A DNA stretch of 12,251 nucleotides from Lentisphaera sp. (lineage in GTDB: Bacteria; Verrucomicrobiota; Lentisphaeria; Victivallales; GWF2-50-93), in the NCBI GenBank assembly GCA_020721745.1, contig DYMC01000066.1, forward strand, positions 1 through 12,251. The letters run 5' to 3'. The translations under genes were made by a program, and so were the position numbers. Positions 5,648 through 12,251 of this stretch are shown in pieces (the stretch's first letter is position 1; each line of letters begins with the position of its first letter). The notes below the pieces were generated by a model. That model worked only from the letters and a program-made list of their open reading frames with translations, had not been told where the DNA came from and did no database searches.

Positions 5648-7012
5648 TCACCCCTTCCCCCCTTTCGCCGCCGCGCCCGCCGCCCGCGCTTTTCGCATCG
5701 CGCCTATCTCCGCCTTCGCACGTTTGAAATGCTGGACAAGAGGCCGTCTCGAAGGACAGACGAATGCGCAGGAGCCGCACTCCATGCAGTCCATGGCATG
5801 CTCCTTCTCGGCCAGATCGAATCTTTCGTTCTCCACATATAGGCTGAGAGGTCCGGGCATGAGCTCCATCGGGCACGTGTCCACGCACTTTCCGCATCTG
5901 ATGCATGGCTGGTTTGCATACTGCGCGACTTCATCCCTGCCAAGGACGAGAATTCCCGAGCTGCTCTTCATTATCGTCGTGTCGAGGGAAATCTGTGCGA
6001 GTCCCATCATGGGGCCGCCGGACACTATCTTGGCCACGCCATCCTTGCATCCTCCGCAAAGCTCAAGAGCCTTGGAGATTGGCGTTCCAAGCCTGAGGCG
6101 CCAATTGCCGGGCCTGGCCACCTTCGAGCCTGTGACCGTAGTGACTCTTTCAATCAGCGGCTTCCCTTCGCAGACGGCATCGGCGGCGGCGGCGCATGTG
6201 CCCACGTTCTGCACGACGCAGCCTACATCCATTGGAAGCCCGCCCGCCGGCACCTTCCTGCCGGTGAGCGCGTAGATGAGCTGTTTCTCGGCCCCCTGCG
6301 GATAGCGCACGCGGAGGCTTTTGACTTCGATCCCGAACTTGTCCGCCCCGGCATTTCTCAATTTCTCCACCGCGTCGGGCTTGTTCGCCTCGACACCGAC
6401 CATGATCGTCTTCACGCCCAGCACTTTTGCGAAAATCGCAGCGCCGCGCAGAACCCGTTCCGGTGTCTCGATCATGAGACGGTAGTCGGCAGTCAGATAT
6501 GGCTCGCACTCGGCACCGTTGATTATCAGGACATCAATCTTCTTCGTCTTCGGAGGGGAGAGCTTCACAGCCGTTGGAAATGCGGCGCCGCCCATTCCGA
6601 CAAGCCCCGCGTCTGCGATTTTCGCAAGCACTTGCTCCGGCGTCGCCGTCTCCCAGTCGAGCTTTTGCAATTCACAAAACTCATCCTTCCCGTCCGGAGT
6701 TATCTCGACGGCCGATGCCATCGTTCCGAAAACTCCGACAATATCGGTCAGAGCGGAGACCGTCCCGCTTGTGGGCGAATGCAGCGGCACCGAGACAAAC
6801 CCTGCCGGCTCGGCTATCTTCTGTCCTTTCTTGACAGTGTCGCCCTTCTTGACAAGCAGTTTCGGTGGTGCGCCGATGTTCTGCCCCACTATCACGGTGT
6901 ATTTGTCGAGGAGAGGGGCGTCCTTTATCGCCTCGGAGGCCGAGAGAGCCTTCGAGTCGTCCGGATGGATTCCGCCGTAGAAATATATATGATTGTCGTG
7001 TGCAAAATTCAT
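5648..7012 (-). CDS. rnfC: Rnf complex subunit C (NADH-side, 2x[4Fe-4S])
   Basis: RnfC is the peripheral cytoplasmic subunit where NAD meets the complex, related to NqrA and the NuoF fold. The 454-residue product has FYGGIHPDDSK at 11-21, a GLVGMGGAAFPTAVKL nucleotide/FMN-type loop at about 136-151, NGAECEPYLTADYRLM at 165-180, and two ferredoxin-type clusters: C370/C373/C376/C380 and C409/C412/C415/C419. It ends in a short Ala/Lys/Gly tail. The start at 7012 lies 2 nt after the rnfB stop, and the conserved N-terminus begins there; a frame extended to 7108 would overlap rnfB by about 95 bp and is rejected. Coupled translation with rnfB is likely. No NADH-binding residue appears to be missing by eye. 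Confidence 0.94.
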   Translation of the reverse strand: MNFAHDNHIYFYGGIHPDDSKALSASEAIKDAPLLDKYTVIVGQNIGAPPKLLVKKGDTVKKGQKIAEPAGFVSVPLHSPTSGTVSALTDIVGVFGTMASAVEITPDGKDEFCELQKLDWETATPEQVLAKIADAGLVGMGGAAFPTAVKLSPPKTKKIDVLIINGAECEPYLTADYRLMIETPERVLRGAAIFAKVLGVKTIMVGVEANKPDAVEKLRNAGADKFGIEVKSLRVRYPQGAEKQLIYALTGRKVPAGGLPMDVGCVVQNVGTCAAAADAVCEGKPLIERVTTVTGSKVARPGNWRLRLGTPISKALELCGGCKDGVAKIVSGGPMMGLAQISLDTTIMKSSSGILVLGRDEVAQYANQPCIRCGKCVDTCPMELMPGPLSLYVENERFDLAEKEHAMDCMECGSCAFVCPSRRPLVQHFKRAKAEIGAMRKARAAGAAAKGGKG

Positions 7013-7014
7013 GG

Positions 7015-7866
7015 TCAGGCCACTTTTTCCTCTTTCTCCCCGGGCATCCCGCCCTGCTTCTTCAGGTATGCGAGCGGGAATCCGCTCTGCAGGCAGTTCG
7101 TGGGGCATCCGGCGCGCACTGGCAGATCATTGGCCGGTGGCTTTTCGTAGTTGGTCCTGACGAGGAATCCCTCGACCAGCATTTCATTCTCCCCTGCGGC
7201 CTTCACGCACTTCCTGCATCCTATGCAGGGGACATCGCAGACTTTTTTCTTGTCCGCGCCTTTGTCCCTCGACGAGCAGAACACATGCACGTGGGCGTTT
7301 TCGGGGACAAGTTTTATCAGATTTCTCGGGCATGCCTTGACGCATTTCCCGCAGCCGATGCATAGCTCGGGATGGACTATTGCAAGTCCGTCGAGGATTT
7401 CGATCGCATTCACCGGGCATACACGTGCGCAGCTCGCGAGCCCGAGACAGCCATAGCGGCATCCCTTCGCTCCTCCTGCGACAAGATTTGCGGAGCGGCA
7501 GTCGCTGATTCCATTGTATTCGGCGGCCTTTCTCGCAAGGCTGCTGCTGCCTCCGCAGAGGACAACGGCGACCTTCCTGACCGAATCGGAGACGGCCAGG
7601 CCGAGGAATGAGGCGATCATGCCTTTGGCTTCTTTCGAAGAGACCGGGCATCCGCCTACTTCGGCTCTGCCTTCGGCGAGCGCCTTTGCGAAATCCGCAC
7701 AGCCGGCGAAGCCGCAGCCGCCGCAGTTTGCCCCGGGCAGCATGGAGAGGACTTTCTCGACACGCGGATCCTGTTCGACGGCGAACATCTTTGCAGTCCA
7801 CGCTATCATCAGTCCAAGGACCAGCCCCAGGCCTGCAAGAATCAAGATTGAATATAGTATCATCAT
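7015..7866 (-). CDS. rnfB: Rnf complex subunit B (ferredoxin-side Fe-S protein)
   Basis: RnfB accepts electrons from reduced ferredoxin. The 283-residue product has an N-terminal membrane anchor (about 3-25), then an Fe-S site C48-x2-C51-x4-C56-x16-C73, a C136-x3-C140-x5-C146-x3-C150 set and a standard C169-x2-C172-x2-C175-x3-C179 ferredoxin set. The following set begins normally, C210..C214-x2-C217-x2-C220, but continues VKAAGE where a CP would be expected. Where a further cluster is common in long RnfB proteins only C254 and C258 remain. So the C-terminal cluster region is degenerate or differently liganded. rnfA ends 2 nt upstream and rnfC starts 2 nt downstream, so the three are translationally linked. 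A second ATG directly follows the first; the ribosome binding site is weak. Confidence 0.94.
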   Translation of the reverse strand: MMILYSILILAGLGLVLGLMIAWTAKMFAVEQDPRVEKVLSMLPGANCGGCGFAGCADFAKALAEGRAEVGGCPVSSKEAKGMIASFLGLAVSDSVRKVAVVLCGGSSSLARKAAEYNGISDCRSANLVAGGAKGCRYGCLGLASCARVCPVNAIEILDGLAIVHPELCIGCGKCVKACPRNLIKLVPENAHVHVFCSSRDKGADKKKVCDVPCIGCRKCVKAAGENEMLVEGFLVRTNYEKPPANDLPVRAGCPTNCLQSGFPLAYLKKQGGMPGEKEEKVA

Positions 7867-7868
7867 CT

Positions 7869-8477
7869 TTATTTGACCAGTCCCGCAAAGCCCATGAAAG
7901 CCATTGCGAGGATTCCGGCGGTTATCAAAGCTATCGAGGTGCCCTGGAAGGCTTTCGGAACGCGGGCAAGTTCGAGTTTTTCGCGAATGCTCGAGAACAA
8001 GACCAGCGCCAGAGCAAAACCCACCGCCGAACAGAACCCAAATATGGTTGATTCTATCACGCCCCTGCCCTCCTTCGCGTTGATGACCGCCGCGCCAAGA
8101 ACGGCGCAGTTCGTCGTTATCAACGGAAGATATATCCCAAGAGCGGAGTATATCTTCGGTGCCTTCTTCTGCATTATTATCTCAACTATCTGCACCAGGC
8201 CGGCGATGACCACGATGAAGACTATCGTCTGGAGAAAATCAAAGTTGAATCCAGTCGCCTTCGCCAGCGCAGAATCGGGGGAGAGCGCGAATTTGAAGAA
8301 AAGCGATGTGACGAGCGTGGCGAGGGTGAGCACGAATATCACCGCACCGGACATCCCCAGCGCCGTGTCCAGCTTCTTCGACACGCCAAGAAGGGGGCAT
8401 ATGCCCAGAATCTTGGACAGCACAAAATTATTGACCAGTATCGCGCCTACCGTTATCAGAAGCAGATCTTTGCCCAT
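7869..8477 (-). CDS. rnfA: Rnf complex subunit A (membrane)
   Basis: RnfA is a 202-residue six-helix membrane subunit, partner and homologue of RnfE. Family motifs include NNFVLSKILGICPLLGVSKK at 16-35 and LPLITTNCAVLGAA at 117-130. C27 and C124 correspond to the cysteines that share a membrane [2Fe-2S] cluster with RnfE. It is the first gene of the rnf unit. An AAGGAG lies at 8491-8496, 13 nt before the ATG, a longer gap than usual; no better in-frame start was seen. A candidate promoter lies at 8560-8589, giving an untranslated leader of about 75 nt. Confidence 0.95.
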   Translation of the reverse strand: MGKDLLLITVGAILVNNFVLSKILGICPLLGVSKKLDTALGMSGAVIFVLTLATLVTSLFFKFALSPDSALAKATGFNFDFLQTIVFIVVIAGLVQIVEIIMQKKAPKIYSALGIYLPLITTNCAVLGAAVINAKEGRGVIESTIFGFCSAVGFALALVLFSSIREKLELARVPKAFQGTSIALITAGILAMAFMGFAGLVK

Positions 8478-8559
8478 GGTAGAGAATAAACTCCTTATAA
8501 TTCGCTGGGCAGACTGAAACCTATATCAAAAAAAACGGGAAACGAAAAATCGGAAGCGC

Positions 8560-8589
8560 GTAATATGAAACGAAAAAATGAAAAGTCAA
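8560..8589 (-). promoter_or_regulatory. Candidate sigma-70-type promoter for rnfA
   Basis: On the minus strand TTGACT (8584-8589) is followed after 18 bp by TATTAC (8560-8565), in AT-rich DNA. The -35 matches the consensus at 5 of 6 positions and the -10 at 4 of 6. It is placed between the hairpin repeats and rnfA, so the rnf genes would be transcribed separately from ispG. Sigma preferences of the host are unknown. Confidence 0.4.
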
Positions 8590-8676
8590 ATGGAATTCCA
8601 AGCGTCGCAGGGGGGAATGGGAAATGTGGTGGTTCGCGCGGTATGCGGCGGCGTAGCCGCAGGTGGAGACGGATCC

Positions 8677-8718
8677 CCGCGCAAACATTTTTGCGCCGGG
8701 ACGGCGCAAAGTACTTGA
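8677..8718. repeat. Second copy of the rnf-spacer hairpin repeat
   Basis: Bases 8690-8718 are the exact reverse complement of 5582-5610 (29 bp), forming TTTGCGCC-GGGAC-GGCGCAAA. Likeness continues outward through CCGCGCAAACA at about 8677-8687, with small indels relative to 5611-5630. A third, partial copy (GACGGCGCAAAGTATTTG) lies at about 8726-8742. This points to a dispersed intergenic repeat family. Confidence 0.8.
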
Positions 8719-8781
8719 GGGGGGTGACGGCGCAAAGTATTTGCTTGCGCGAGAACGTGGCAACGCTGAACGGTGCAACGG

Positions 8782-9891
8782 TTAATTCCCGGCCACCAAC
8801 AGCTCCGTCATCAGCTTCTTGAATCTGCGCATCGCCTCGGCCTCCGCAAACGAGCCGATGACCTTTCCCTTTTTGAAGAGGACAAGTCCGCCATCCTTTG
8901 CACCGCTCATGCCGATATCGGCATCCTTCGCCTCTCCCGGACCGTTGACCGCGCAGCCCATGATTGCGATTTTCGCAGGCTTGAACTTGCGGCCTTTTCC
9001 TTTCAGCTTCTCGATTTCCGCCTCGACCTTGTGGAGGAGTTTTTCCAGCGCAAACTCGGTTCTTCCGCATGTTGGGCATGAGACCAGTTCCGGACAGGCC
9101 TTGCGGCGTCCCGCCGCCTCGAGGATCATGATTGCTGCCTTGACCTCCTCGACAGGGTCGGCGGTGAGGCTGACCCTTATGGTGTCGCCGATTCCATCGA
9201 GCAGCAGCGCACCAATGCCGACGGAGGACTTCACCATGCCGCGGAGCAGGCCTCCGGCCTCGGTGACCCCGAGATGCAGGGGATAGTCGTATTTCAGCGA
9301 GAACTTCCTGCAGGCCATGACAGTCGCCCGGACATCGGAAGCCTTGAGGGAGACCTTGATGTCGCGGAATCCGTGCCTCTCTATCATGCGGCACTGCGCG
9401 ATGGCGCTTTCGACCAGCGCGTCCGCGAGAGCCTCCGTTCTTCCCTCCCCGGCCAAATGAAGTCCTGCTGCGAATTTCGCAGGCAGGCTTCCGGAGTTGG
9501 CTCCGACACGTATCGGGATGTTTTTCTTTGCGCACTCCTCTGCAATTCCAGCGACGGCGTCTTCGCCGCCTATGTTCCCCGGGTTGATGCGGATTCCCGA
9601 CGCGCCGTTCCTGACGCAGGCTATCGCAAGCAAGCTGTTGAAATGGATGTCCGCTATCACGGGAACCGGGCTTCTGGCTGCGATTTTCGCAAGCGCCCGC
9701 GCCGCCTCGGAGTCAGGGATGGCAACGCGGACTATCTGGCATCCGGCCTTCGCGAGAGAGCGGATCTGCCCGAGTGTTCCGCGCCAGTCGCGTGTGTCGG
9801 TGTTGGTCATGGACTGGACGGAAGGCGGCGCTCCGCCGCCGATCTTCACATCACCGACGCTTATCTGTCTTGTCGCCTTTCTTTTCTGCAT
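8782..9891 (-). CDS. ispG: 4-hydroxy-3-methylbut-2-enyl diphosphate synthase
   Basis: IspG (GcpE) is the [4Fe-4S] enzyme that turns methylerythritol cyclodiphosphate into HMBPP in the MEP isoprenoid pathway, using reduced ferredoxin or flavodoxin. The 369-residue product is the length of the short bacterial form. It opens with the substrate-barrel segment VKIGGGAPPSVQSMTNTDT at 15-33, has ADIHFN at 80-85 and RINPGNIG at 101-108, and ends with the cluster module: SCPTCGRTEF at 271-280 and GCAVNGPGEA at 312-321. Cluster ligands are C272, C275 and C313, with catalytic-type glutamate E320, all present. The start lies 3 nt after the glycosyltransferase stop, so the two are probably co-transcribed; the ribosome binding site is weak (GGA about 9 nt upstream). 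Confidence 0.96.
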   Translation of the reverse strand: MQKRKATRQISVGDVKIGGGAPPSVQSMTNTDTRDWRGTLGQIRSLAKAGCQIVRVAIPDSEAARALAKIAARSPVPVIADIHFNSLLAIACVRNGASGIRINPGNIGGEDAVAGIAEECAKKNIPIRVGANSGSLPAKFAAGLHLAGEGRTEALADALVESAIAQCRMIERHGFRDIKVSLKASDVRATVMACRKFSLKYDYPLHLGVTEAGGLLRGMVKSSVGIGALLLDGIGDTIRVSLTADPVEEVKAAIMILEAAGRRKACPELVSCPTCGRTEFALEKLLHKVEAEIEKLKGKGRKFKPAKIAIMGCAVNGPGEAKDADIGMSGAKDGGLVLFKKGKVIGSFAEAEAMRRFKKLMTELLVAGN

Positions 9892-9894
9892 AGG

Positions 9895-10680
9895 TCAGTC
9901 CGGCATTGATTTTATTCTTTGAATTTCCGGCGAAGCCATCACCTTGTCGAGGGCTTTCCTGTATTTTGTCCTCGTCCTCTTCCGGACTTTGAGCTCCGGG
10001 TTCGACGCCATGGTCGCGTGCTCCAGATGATAGACGTATCTGGACATCTCGGCGGAACTTATGGCGTTGCATCTGCAGTTCTTCCCGAGCAGATCGAGAT
10101 AGAGCTGTTTCGCGCAGGTGATCTTGTCGGTGTTCTTCGCGAATCCAAGGTTTTCCTCCAGCAGAACGCTTGTCCTGTAGATCGCGCAAATCGCGCGTAT
10201 GTAGAAGCTATTCCGTCTGCCTCCCGCGATGAACCTCAAGAGCCCTCTTAGATCGGTGAACCTCTTCAGGGTCTTTTGCCATTCGGGCTTGAGGTCGAGC
10301 TTGCCGCTTCCCGCACATGCACCGTCCGACAGCCTGCCGAGCAGGAAATCGAGCCAGTCTGGCCTGCGTATGAACGTGTCGGAATGCATGGCCACGAAGA
10401 ACTCGCCGCAGGCATTCTTCAGGCCGATGTCCAGCGCCGTCCCCTGCGCGGGCGAACCGCCTTTGGGCACGTCGCCGTGACGCTCGATCAGCCTTATCCA
10501 TTTCAGCGACCTGAGATACTCGAGGGAGGCGTCGCCGGAGTCATTGTCAACCACTATGACTTCGTAATCGGGGTAGTCCGTGTTCGCCCGGATGCTCTTG
10601 AGGCAGATGCGCGTGAGCTCCTCGGTCTTGTAGTTGACCACGCATATCGAGACTTTTCCTTTTACGAGTCCATTGTCCAT
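9895..10680 (-). CDS. Family 2 glycosyltransferase
   Basis: The 261-residue product has a GT-A fold N-terminal half: VSICVVNYKTEELTRICLKSI at 10-30, EVIVVDNDSGD at 40-50, and EFFVAMHSDTFI at 93-104, where H99-S100-D101 takes the place of the usual DxD metal motif. These fit GT2 enzymes of the rhamnosyltransferase-like type that build surface polysaccharides or glycolipids. Sugar donor and acceptor cannot be told. No transmembrane helix is evident, so it is probably cytosolic or peripheral. The basic C-terminal region (KVRKRTRTKYRKAL) may contact membrane or nucleotide-sugar phosphates. There is no clear ribosome binding site for the ATG at 10680. It lies 3 nt before ispG and 120 bp after the URO-D-like gene, from which it is separated by repeats. 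Confidence 0.85.
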   Translation of the reverse strand: MDNGLVKGKVSICVVNYKTEELTRICLKSIRANTDYPDYEVIVVDNDSGDASLEYLRSLKWIRLIERHGDVPKGGSPAQGTALDIGLKNACGEFFVAMHSDTFIRRPDWLDFLLGRLSDGACAGSGKLDLKPEWQKTLKRFTDLRGLLRFIAGGRRNSFYIRAICAIYRTSVLLEENLGFAKNTDKITCAKQLYLDLLGKNCRCNAISSAEMSRYVYHLEHATMASNPELKVRKRTRTKYRKALDKVMASPEIQRIKSMPD

Positions 10681-10701
10681 CGTCGTCGATCAAATACTGT
10701 T

Positions 10702-10750
10702 TTCAGAATTCATGATTCGAGATGCAGATTCCAAGATGCTGGATTTAGGA
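10702..10750. repeat. Second heptanucleotide repeat array, 7 units
   Basis: Seven consecutive 7-mers fit TKCNRGA with drift: TTCAGAA, TTCATGA, TTCGAGA, TGCAGAT, TCCAAGA, TGCTGGA, TTTAGGA. The sequence differs from the array at 4222-4326 but the period is the same. It joins directly to the hairpin at 10747-10797. Confidence 0.65.
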
Positions 10751-10797
10751 TATTTACCCCCCAGCTCTCTCTCCAGAGGAGAGCGGGTAAATATCCT
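10747..10797. repeat. Hairpin with GGGTAAATATCC arms after the URO-D gene
   Basis: AGGATATTTACCC (10747-10759) pairs perfectly with GGGTAAATATCCT (10785-10797). Inside it GCTCTC (10764-10769) pairs with GAGAGC (10779-10784). GCGGGTAAATATCC at 10783-10796 differs at one base from GCGGGTAAACATCC at 4455-4468. It starts 3 bp after the URO-D stop and could act as a 3'-end hairpin for that transcript. There is no U-run. Confidence 0.75.
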
Positions 10798-10800
10798 GCA

Positions 10801-11844
10801 TCACTCCTCCTCGTTCCTGCTGAAGGTGAAGGGGGCGAACTGGCCGTATATGACTGCCTTCGGACAATGCTCCCTGATCTCCAATACGGAGAGCGTAGGC
10901 CCGAAGTTCACGCCGGTGACGCCGAGGCAGCCAAGTTGTGGAAGCAGATGGACCATGTTCGAGTCCGAATGCTGGTATCGGCTGTCGCCCGGAGACGGAC
11001 TGTATCGCTCGAAAATCCCCTTCAGGACCGGATACCCGAACAATTCATACATCTCGGGGTTGAAGAGGCAGCAGTTGTCGTCGAAGAAGGAGAAGCCCTT
11101 GGGCGCCGTCTCCGGACTATATCCGGCCTCCTCGTCCAGTATCGAGGCTATCCCGAGCATTGTCTTGAGGATGAGCTTGCTGAATCTGGCGGCGAGTTCC
11201 GGATTGTCCAGACAGAGGAATATCATGTTCTCCGTTCCATATACGCTGGTTGCGAAGGTGCAGGGGCCGCGCTGATGTCGGTAGAGCTGGGGCTTGATCC
11301 CCCGCGGCATCAGGCGCGACTTTGCATCGTCCCAGCCATCCGGCAATATGAAGCCACGCAGATTGCCAAGTCTGCCCTCGACCCTGTCGAGCAAGGCTTT
11401 GAGTTCATCCTCCGTGTTTGCGGACTGCTCCAGCCACCACGAGCCGTTATGCCATATGTTCCTGGCCTCGAAGACATCATGGAGCTTCTTGTGTTCAGGA
11501 TAGCAGTCCTGCTTCGGAGGTCTTGGGCTTTCCGGAAGTATCCGTCTTCCGATCGTCTTCTCGGCCTTGTCGTTGTAGGCCTTCTTCAGGTCGAGAGCCC
11601 ATTTCTCGTCGTTCTCGAACTTCCAGAAATCCTCCTCGATGCCGAGTTCATCGAATACAGGTTCCCAGCTGTGGAATATGCCCAAAGGGACCTGCTTTAT
11701 GTCTTTCGAGAATGGGTCCTTGGCAGCCTCGTCCTGATCATGCCAGAATCTCTCGACATCCAGAGGGGCAAGCCCTCCATTCTTCCTCGTCTCTCCGACA
11801 AGCCATCTCGCCTTCTCAATATGCTCCTTGCTGAAATTAGCCAT
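10801..11844 (-). CDS. Uroporphyrinogen decarboxylase-like protein, C-terminally short
   Basis: The 347-residue product resembles the divergent URO-D/MtaA-like family often found in many copies in Lentisphaerota and Planctomycetes (from memory). Members are unlikely to make heme; related proteins are methyltransferases of corrinoid systems, and true substrates are mostly unknown. Visible features are a Trp/Phe-rich first half (PLGIFHSWEPVFDELGIEEDFW at about 54-75), HQRGPCTFATSVYGTENM near the middle, FSFFDDNCCLFNPEMYELFGYPVLKGIF, and HSDSNMVHLLPQLGCLGVTGVNFGP in the C-terminal third. Members usually continue past the final PKAVIYGQFAPFTF for some tens of residues, with a TAGSIN-like motif; here the frame stops at FSRNEEE next to a repeat, suggesting truncation. 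The start is set by AGAGGA at 11852-11857, 7 nt upstream; a frame extended to 11946 lacks support. Confidence 0.75.
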   Translation of the reverse strand: MANFSKEHIEKARWLVGETRKNGGLAPLDVERFWHDQDEAAKDPFSKDIKQVPLGIFHSWEPVFDELGIEEDFWKFENDEKWALDLKKAYNDKAEKTIGRRILPESPRPPKQDCYPEHKKLHDVFEARNIWHNGSWWLEQSANTEDELKALLDRVEGRLGNLRGFILPDGWDDAKSRLMPRGIKPQLYRHQRGPCTFATSVYGTENMIFLCLDNPELAARFSKLILKTMLGIASILDEEAGYSPETAPKGFSFFDDNCCLFNPEMYELFGYPVLKGIFERYSPSPGDSRYQHSDSNMVHLLPQLGCLGVTGVNFGPTLSVLEIREHCPKAVIYGQFAPFTFSRNEEE

Positions 11845-12251
11845 GAAATCATCCTCTATTTTTGCGTAAGCGAGCCAATTTATCATGAAAGACATTAAAT
11901 TCCAGCCGGATACTCCCAAAAGCAGACGACGAGCTAAGCTGTCCACGGAAGCTCTTGCAACGTGGAAAATCCGGCGATAGCTTTTTTATTTTCACAAGTA
12001 GGAAAGAAAGGAAGGAAGGAAAGTTTTTGCTTGGGTCCCTATTTGGAGACCTGACTTTTTGAGTTCATCTTAATTGAGGTAATTGCAAAACTCTTTTCGC
12101 GGGCATGCCCCGAGGCCCTTTGGGCTCGGGATCTCGCGACAAGCATGCCCCTCCACGCCGATTTTTGCGAAAAATCGGCGTAAAATGGAGGCTTGTTCCC
12201 TGAAATCCCTGTTTTTTAGTAACCATATCCGAAAAAAATCAAAAAAATTAC
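11845..12251. other. Right-hand non-coding region
   Basis: No gene is supported in these 407 bp. Seen in it: the URO-D ribosome binding site (11852-11857); a possible operator dyad TCCACG (11942-11947) / CGTGGA (11961-11966); a GGAA/GAAA purine run at 12000-12022; an imperfect hairpin GGTCCC...GGAGACC near 12036-12053 followed by five Ts; and the compound hairpin block 12097-12191. No clear -35/-10 pair for the URO-D gene was found. Confidence 0.5.
12097..12191. repeat. Compound hairpin block at the right edge
   Basis: Left part: TCGCG (12097-12101) pairs with CGCGA (12135-12139), enclosing CCCGAGGCCC-TTT-GGGCTCGGG with one bulge. Right part: 12-bp perfect arms 12155-12166 and 12170-12181 around GCG, enclosed by CCTCC (12150-12154) and GGAGG (12187-12191). 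GCATGCCCC occurs twice (12103-12111 and 12143-12151). CTCGGGATCT matches the element near 1250. Confidence 0.7.

Larger units (their letters stand above)
8478..8781. other. Spacer between ispG and rnfA
   Basis: This 304-bp stretch has no supported gene. From the ispG end it holds a short run of AACG-centred words (8753-8781), a degenerate copy of the hairpin repeat (about 8726-8742), the main repeat copy (8677-8718), a TGCGGC...GCCGCA hairpin near 8645-8662, and an AT-rich zone with a candidate promoter and the rnfA ribosome binding site. Open frames through it encode only repeat-derived peptides. Confidence 0.6.

Noticed and set aside
5153..6275. Plus-strand frames opposite rnfC and rnfD
   Set aside because: They pass through the hairpin repeat and lie antisense to two well-supported rnf genes; no domain is visible.
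7013..7108. N-terminal extension of rnfC
   Set aside because: It would overlap the rnfB C-terminal coding region and adds Arg/Glu-rich sequence foreign to the family; the conserved N-terminus begins at 7012.
8495..9535. 346-residue minus-strand frame overlapping ispG
   Set aside because: It is an alternative frame of ispG that runs on into repeat DNA; its Arg/Gly-rich composition is that of a frame-shifted GC-rich gene.
10276..11898. 540-residue plus-strand open frame, the longest in the window
   Set aside because: It runs antisense through the glycosyltransferase and the URO-D-like gene and across their spacer, has no family likeness, and is explained by high-GC codon use on the other strand.
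11845..11946. N-terminal extension of the URO-D-like gene
   Set aside because: No ribosome binding site before 11946, while AGAGGA sits 7 nt before the ATG at 11844.
1..12251. tRNA, rRNA or known riboswitch
   Set aside because: Looked for cloverleaf arms, rRNA-like stretches and familiar riboswitch cores by eye on both strands and saw none; a covariance search would be needed to exclude weak cases.

Overview
The window looks like chromosomal DNA of a moderately GC-rich, probably anaerobic bacterium. It carries a full set of six rnf genes (Rnf ferredoxin:NAD oxidoreductase) next to ispG of the MEP isoprenoid pathway, a glycosyltransferase, and a divergent uroporphyrinogen-decarboxylase-like protein. 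Intergenic DNA is loaded with hairpins and heptanucleotide repeats. This mix suggests a PVC-type bacterium (Lentisphaerota/Kiritimatiellota-like), but that placement is an inference from gene style; no marker gene here fixes it.

Layout, left to right. Positions 1-579 hold the 5' part of an IS256-family transposase gene (minus strand), cut off before its catalytic residues by a GGGGACAGCCCC hairpin element. A 36-bp perfect palindrome (701-736) follows, then a small Smr-domain gene (773-1084, plus), about 320 bp of strongly structured DNA, and deoC (1408-2079, plus). deoC converges on the end of the rnf cluster, and both stop codons lie in one shared hairpin.

From about 11.85 kb down to 2.1 kb every gene is on the minus strand. 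In transcription order they are: URO-D-like gene, glycosyltransferase 2, ispG, then rnfA, rnfB, rnfC, rnfD, rnfG, a DUF433/DUF5615 toxin-antitoxin-like pair, and rnfE. The rnf order is the proteobacterial A-B-C-D-G-E order. A-B-C are packed with 2-nt gaps. The C/D, D/G and G/E junctions have each been opened by a different insertion: a double-hairpin repeat, a heptamer array plus hairpins, and the two-gene module.

Functionally, RnfB and RnfC carry the soluble-side iron-sulfur clusters, RnfD and RnfG carry covalent FMN sites, and RnfA and RnfE carry paired membrane cysteines. Together they form an ion-pumping membrane complex. IspG needs reduced ferredoxin or flavodoxin, so ispG beside rnf is metabolically plausible, though separate transcription is likely because about 300 bp with a candidate promoter lies between them.

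The most interesting non-coding signals are: in-phase heptamer arrays and a GCGGGTAAAYATCC-ended hairpin found together directly after two different genes; a 29-bp exact inverted repeat shared by two rnf-flanking spacers; and unusual cysteine patterns in RnfB and RnfE.
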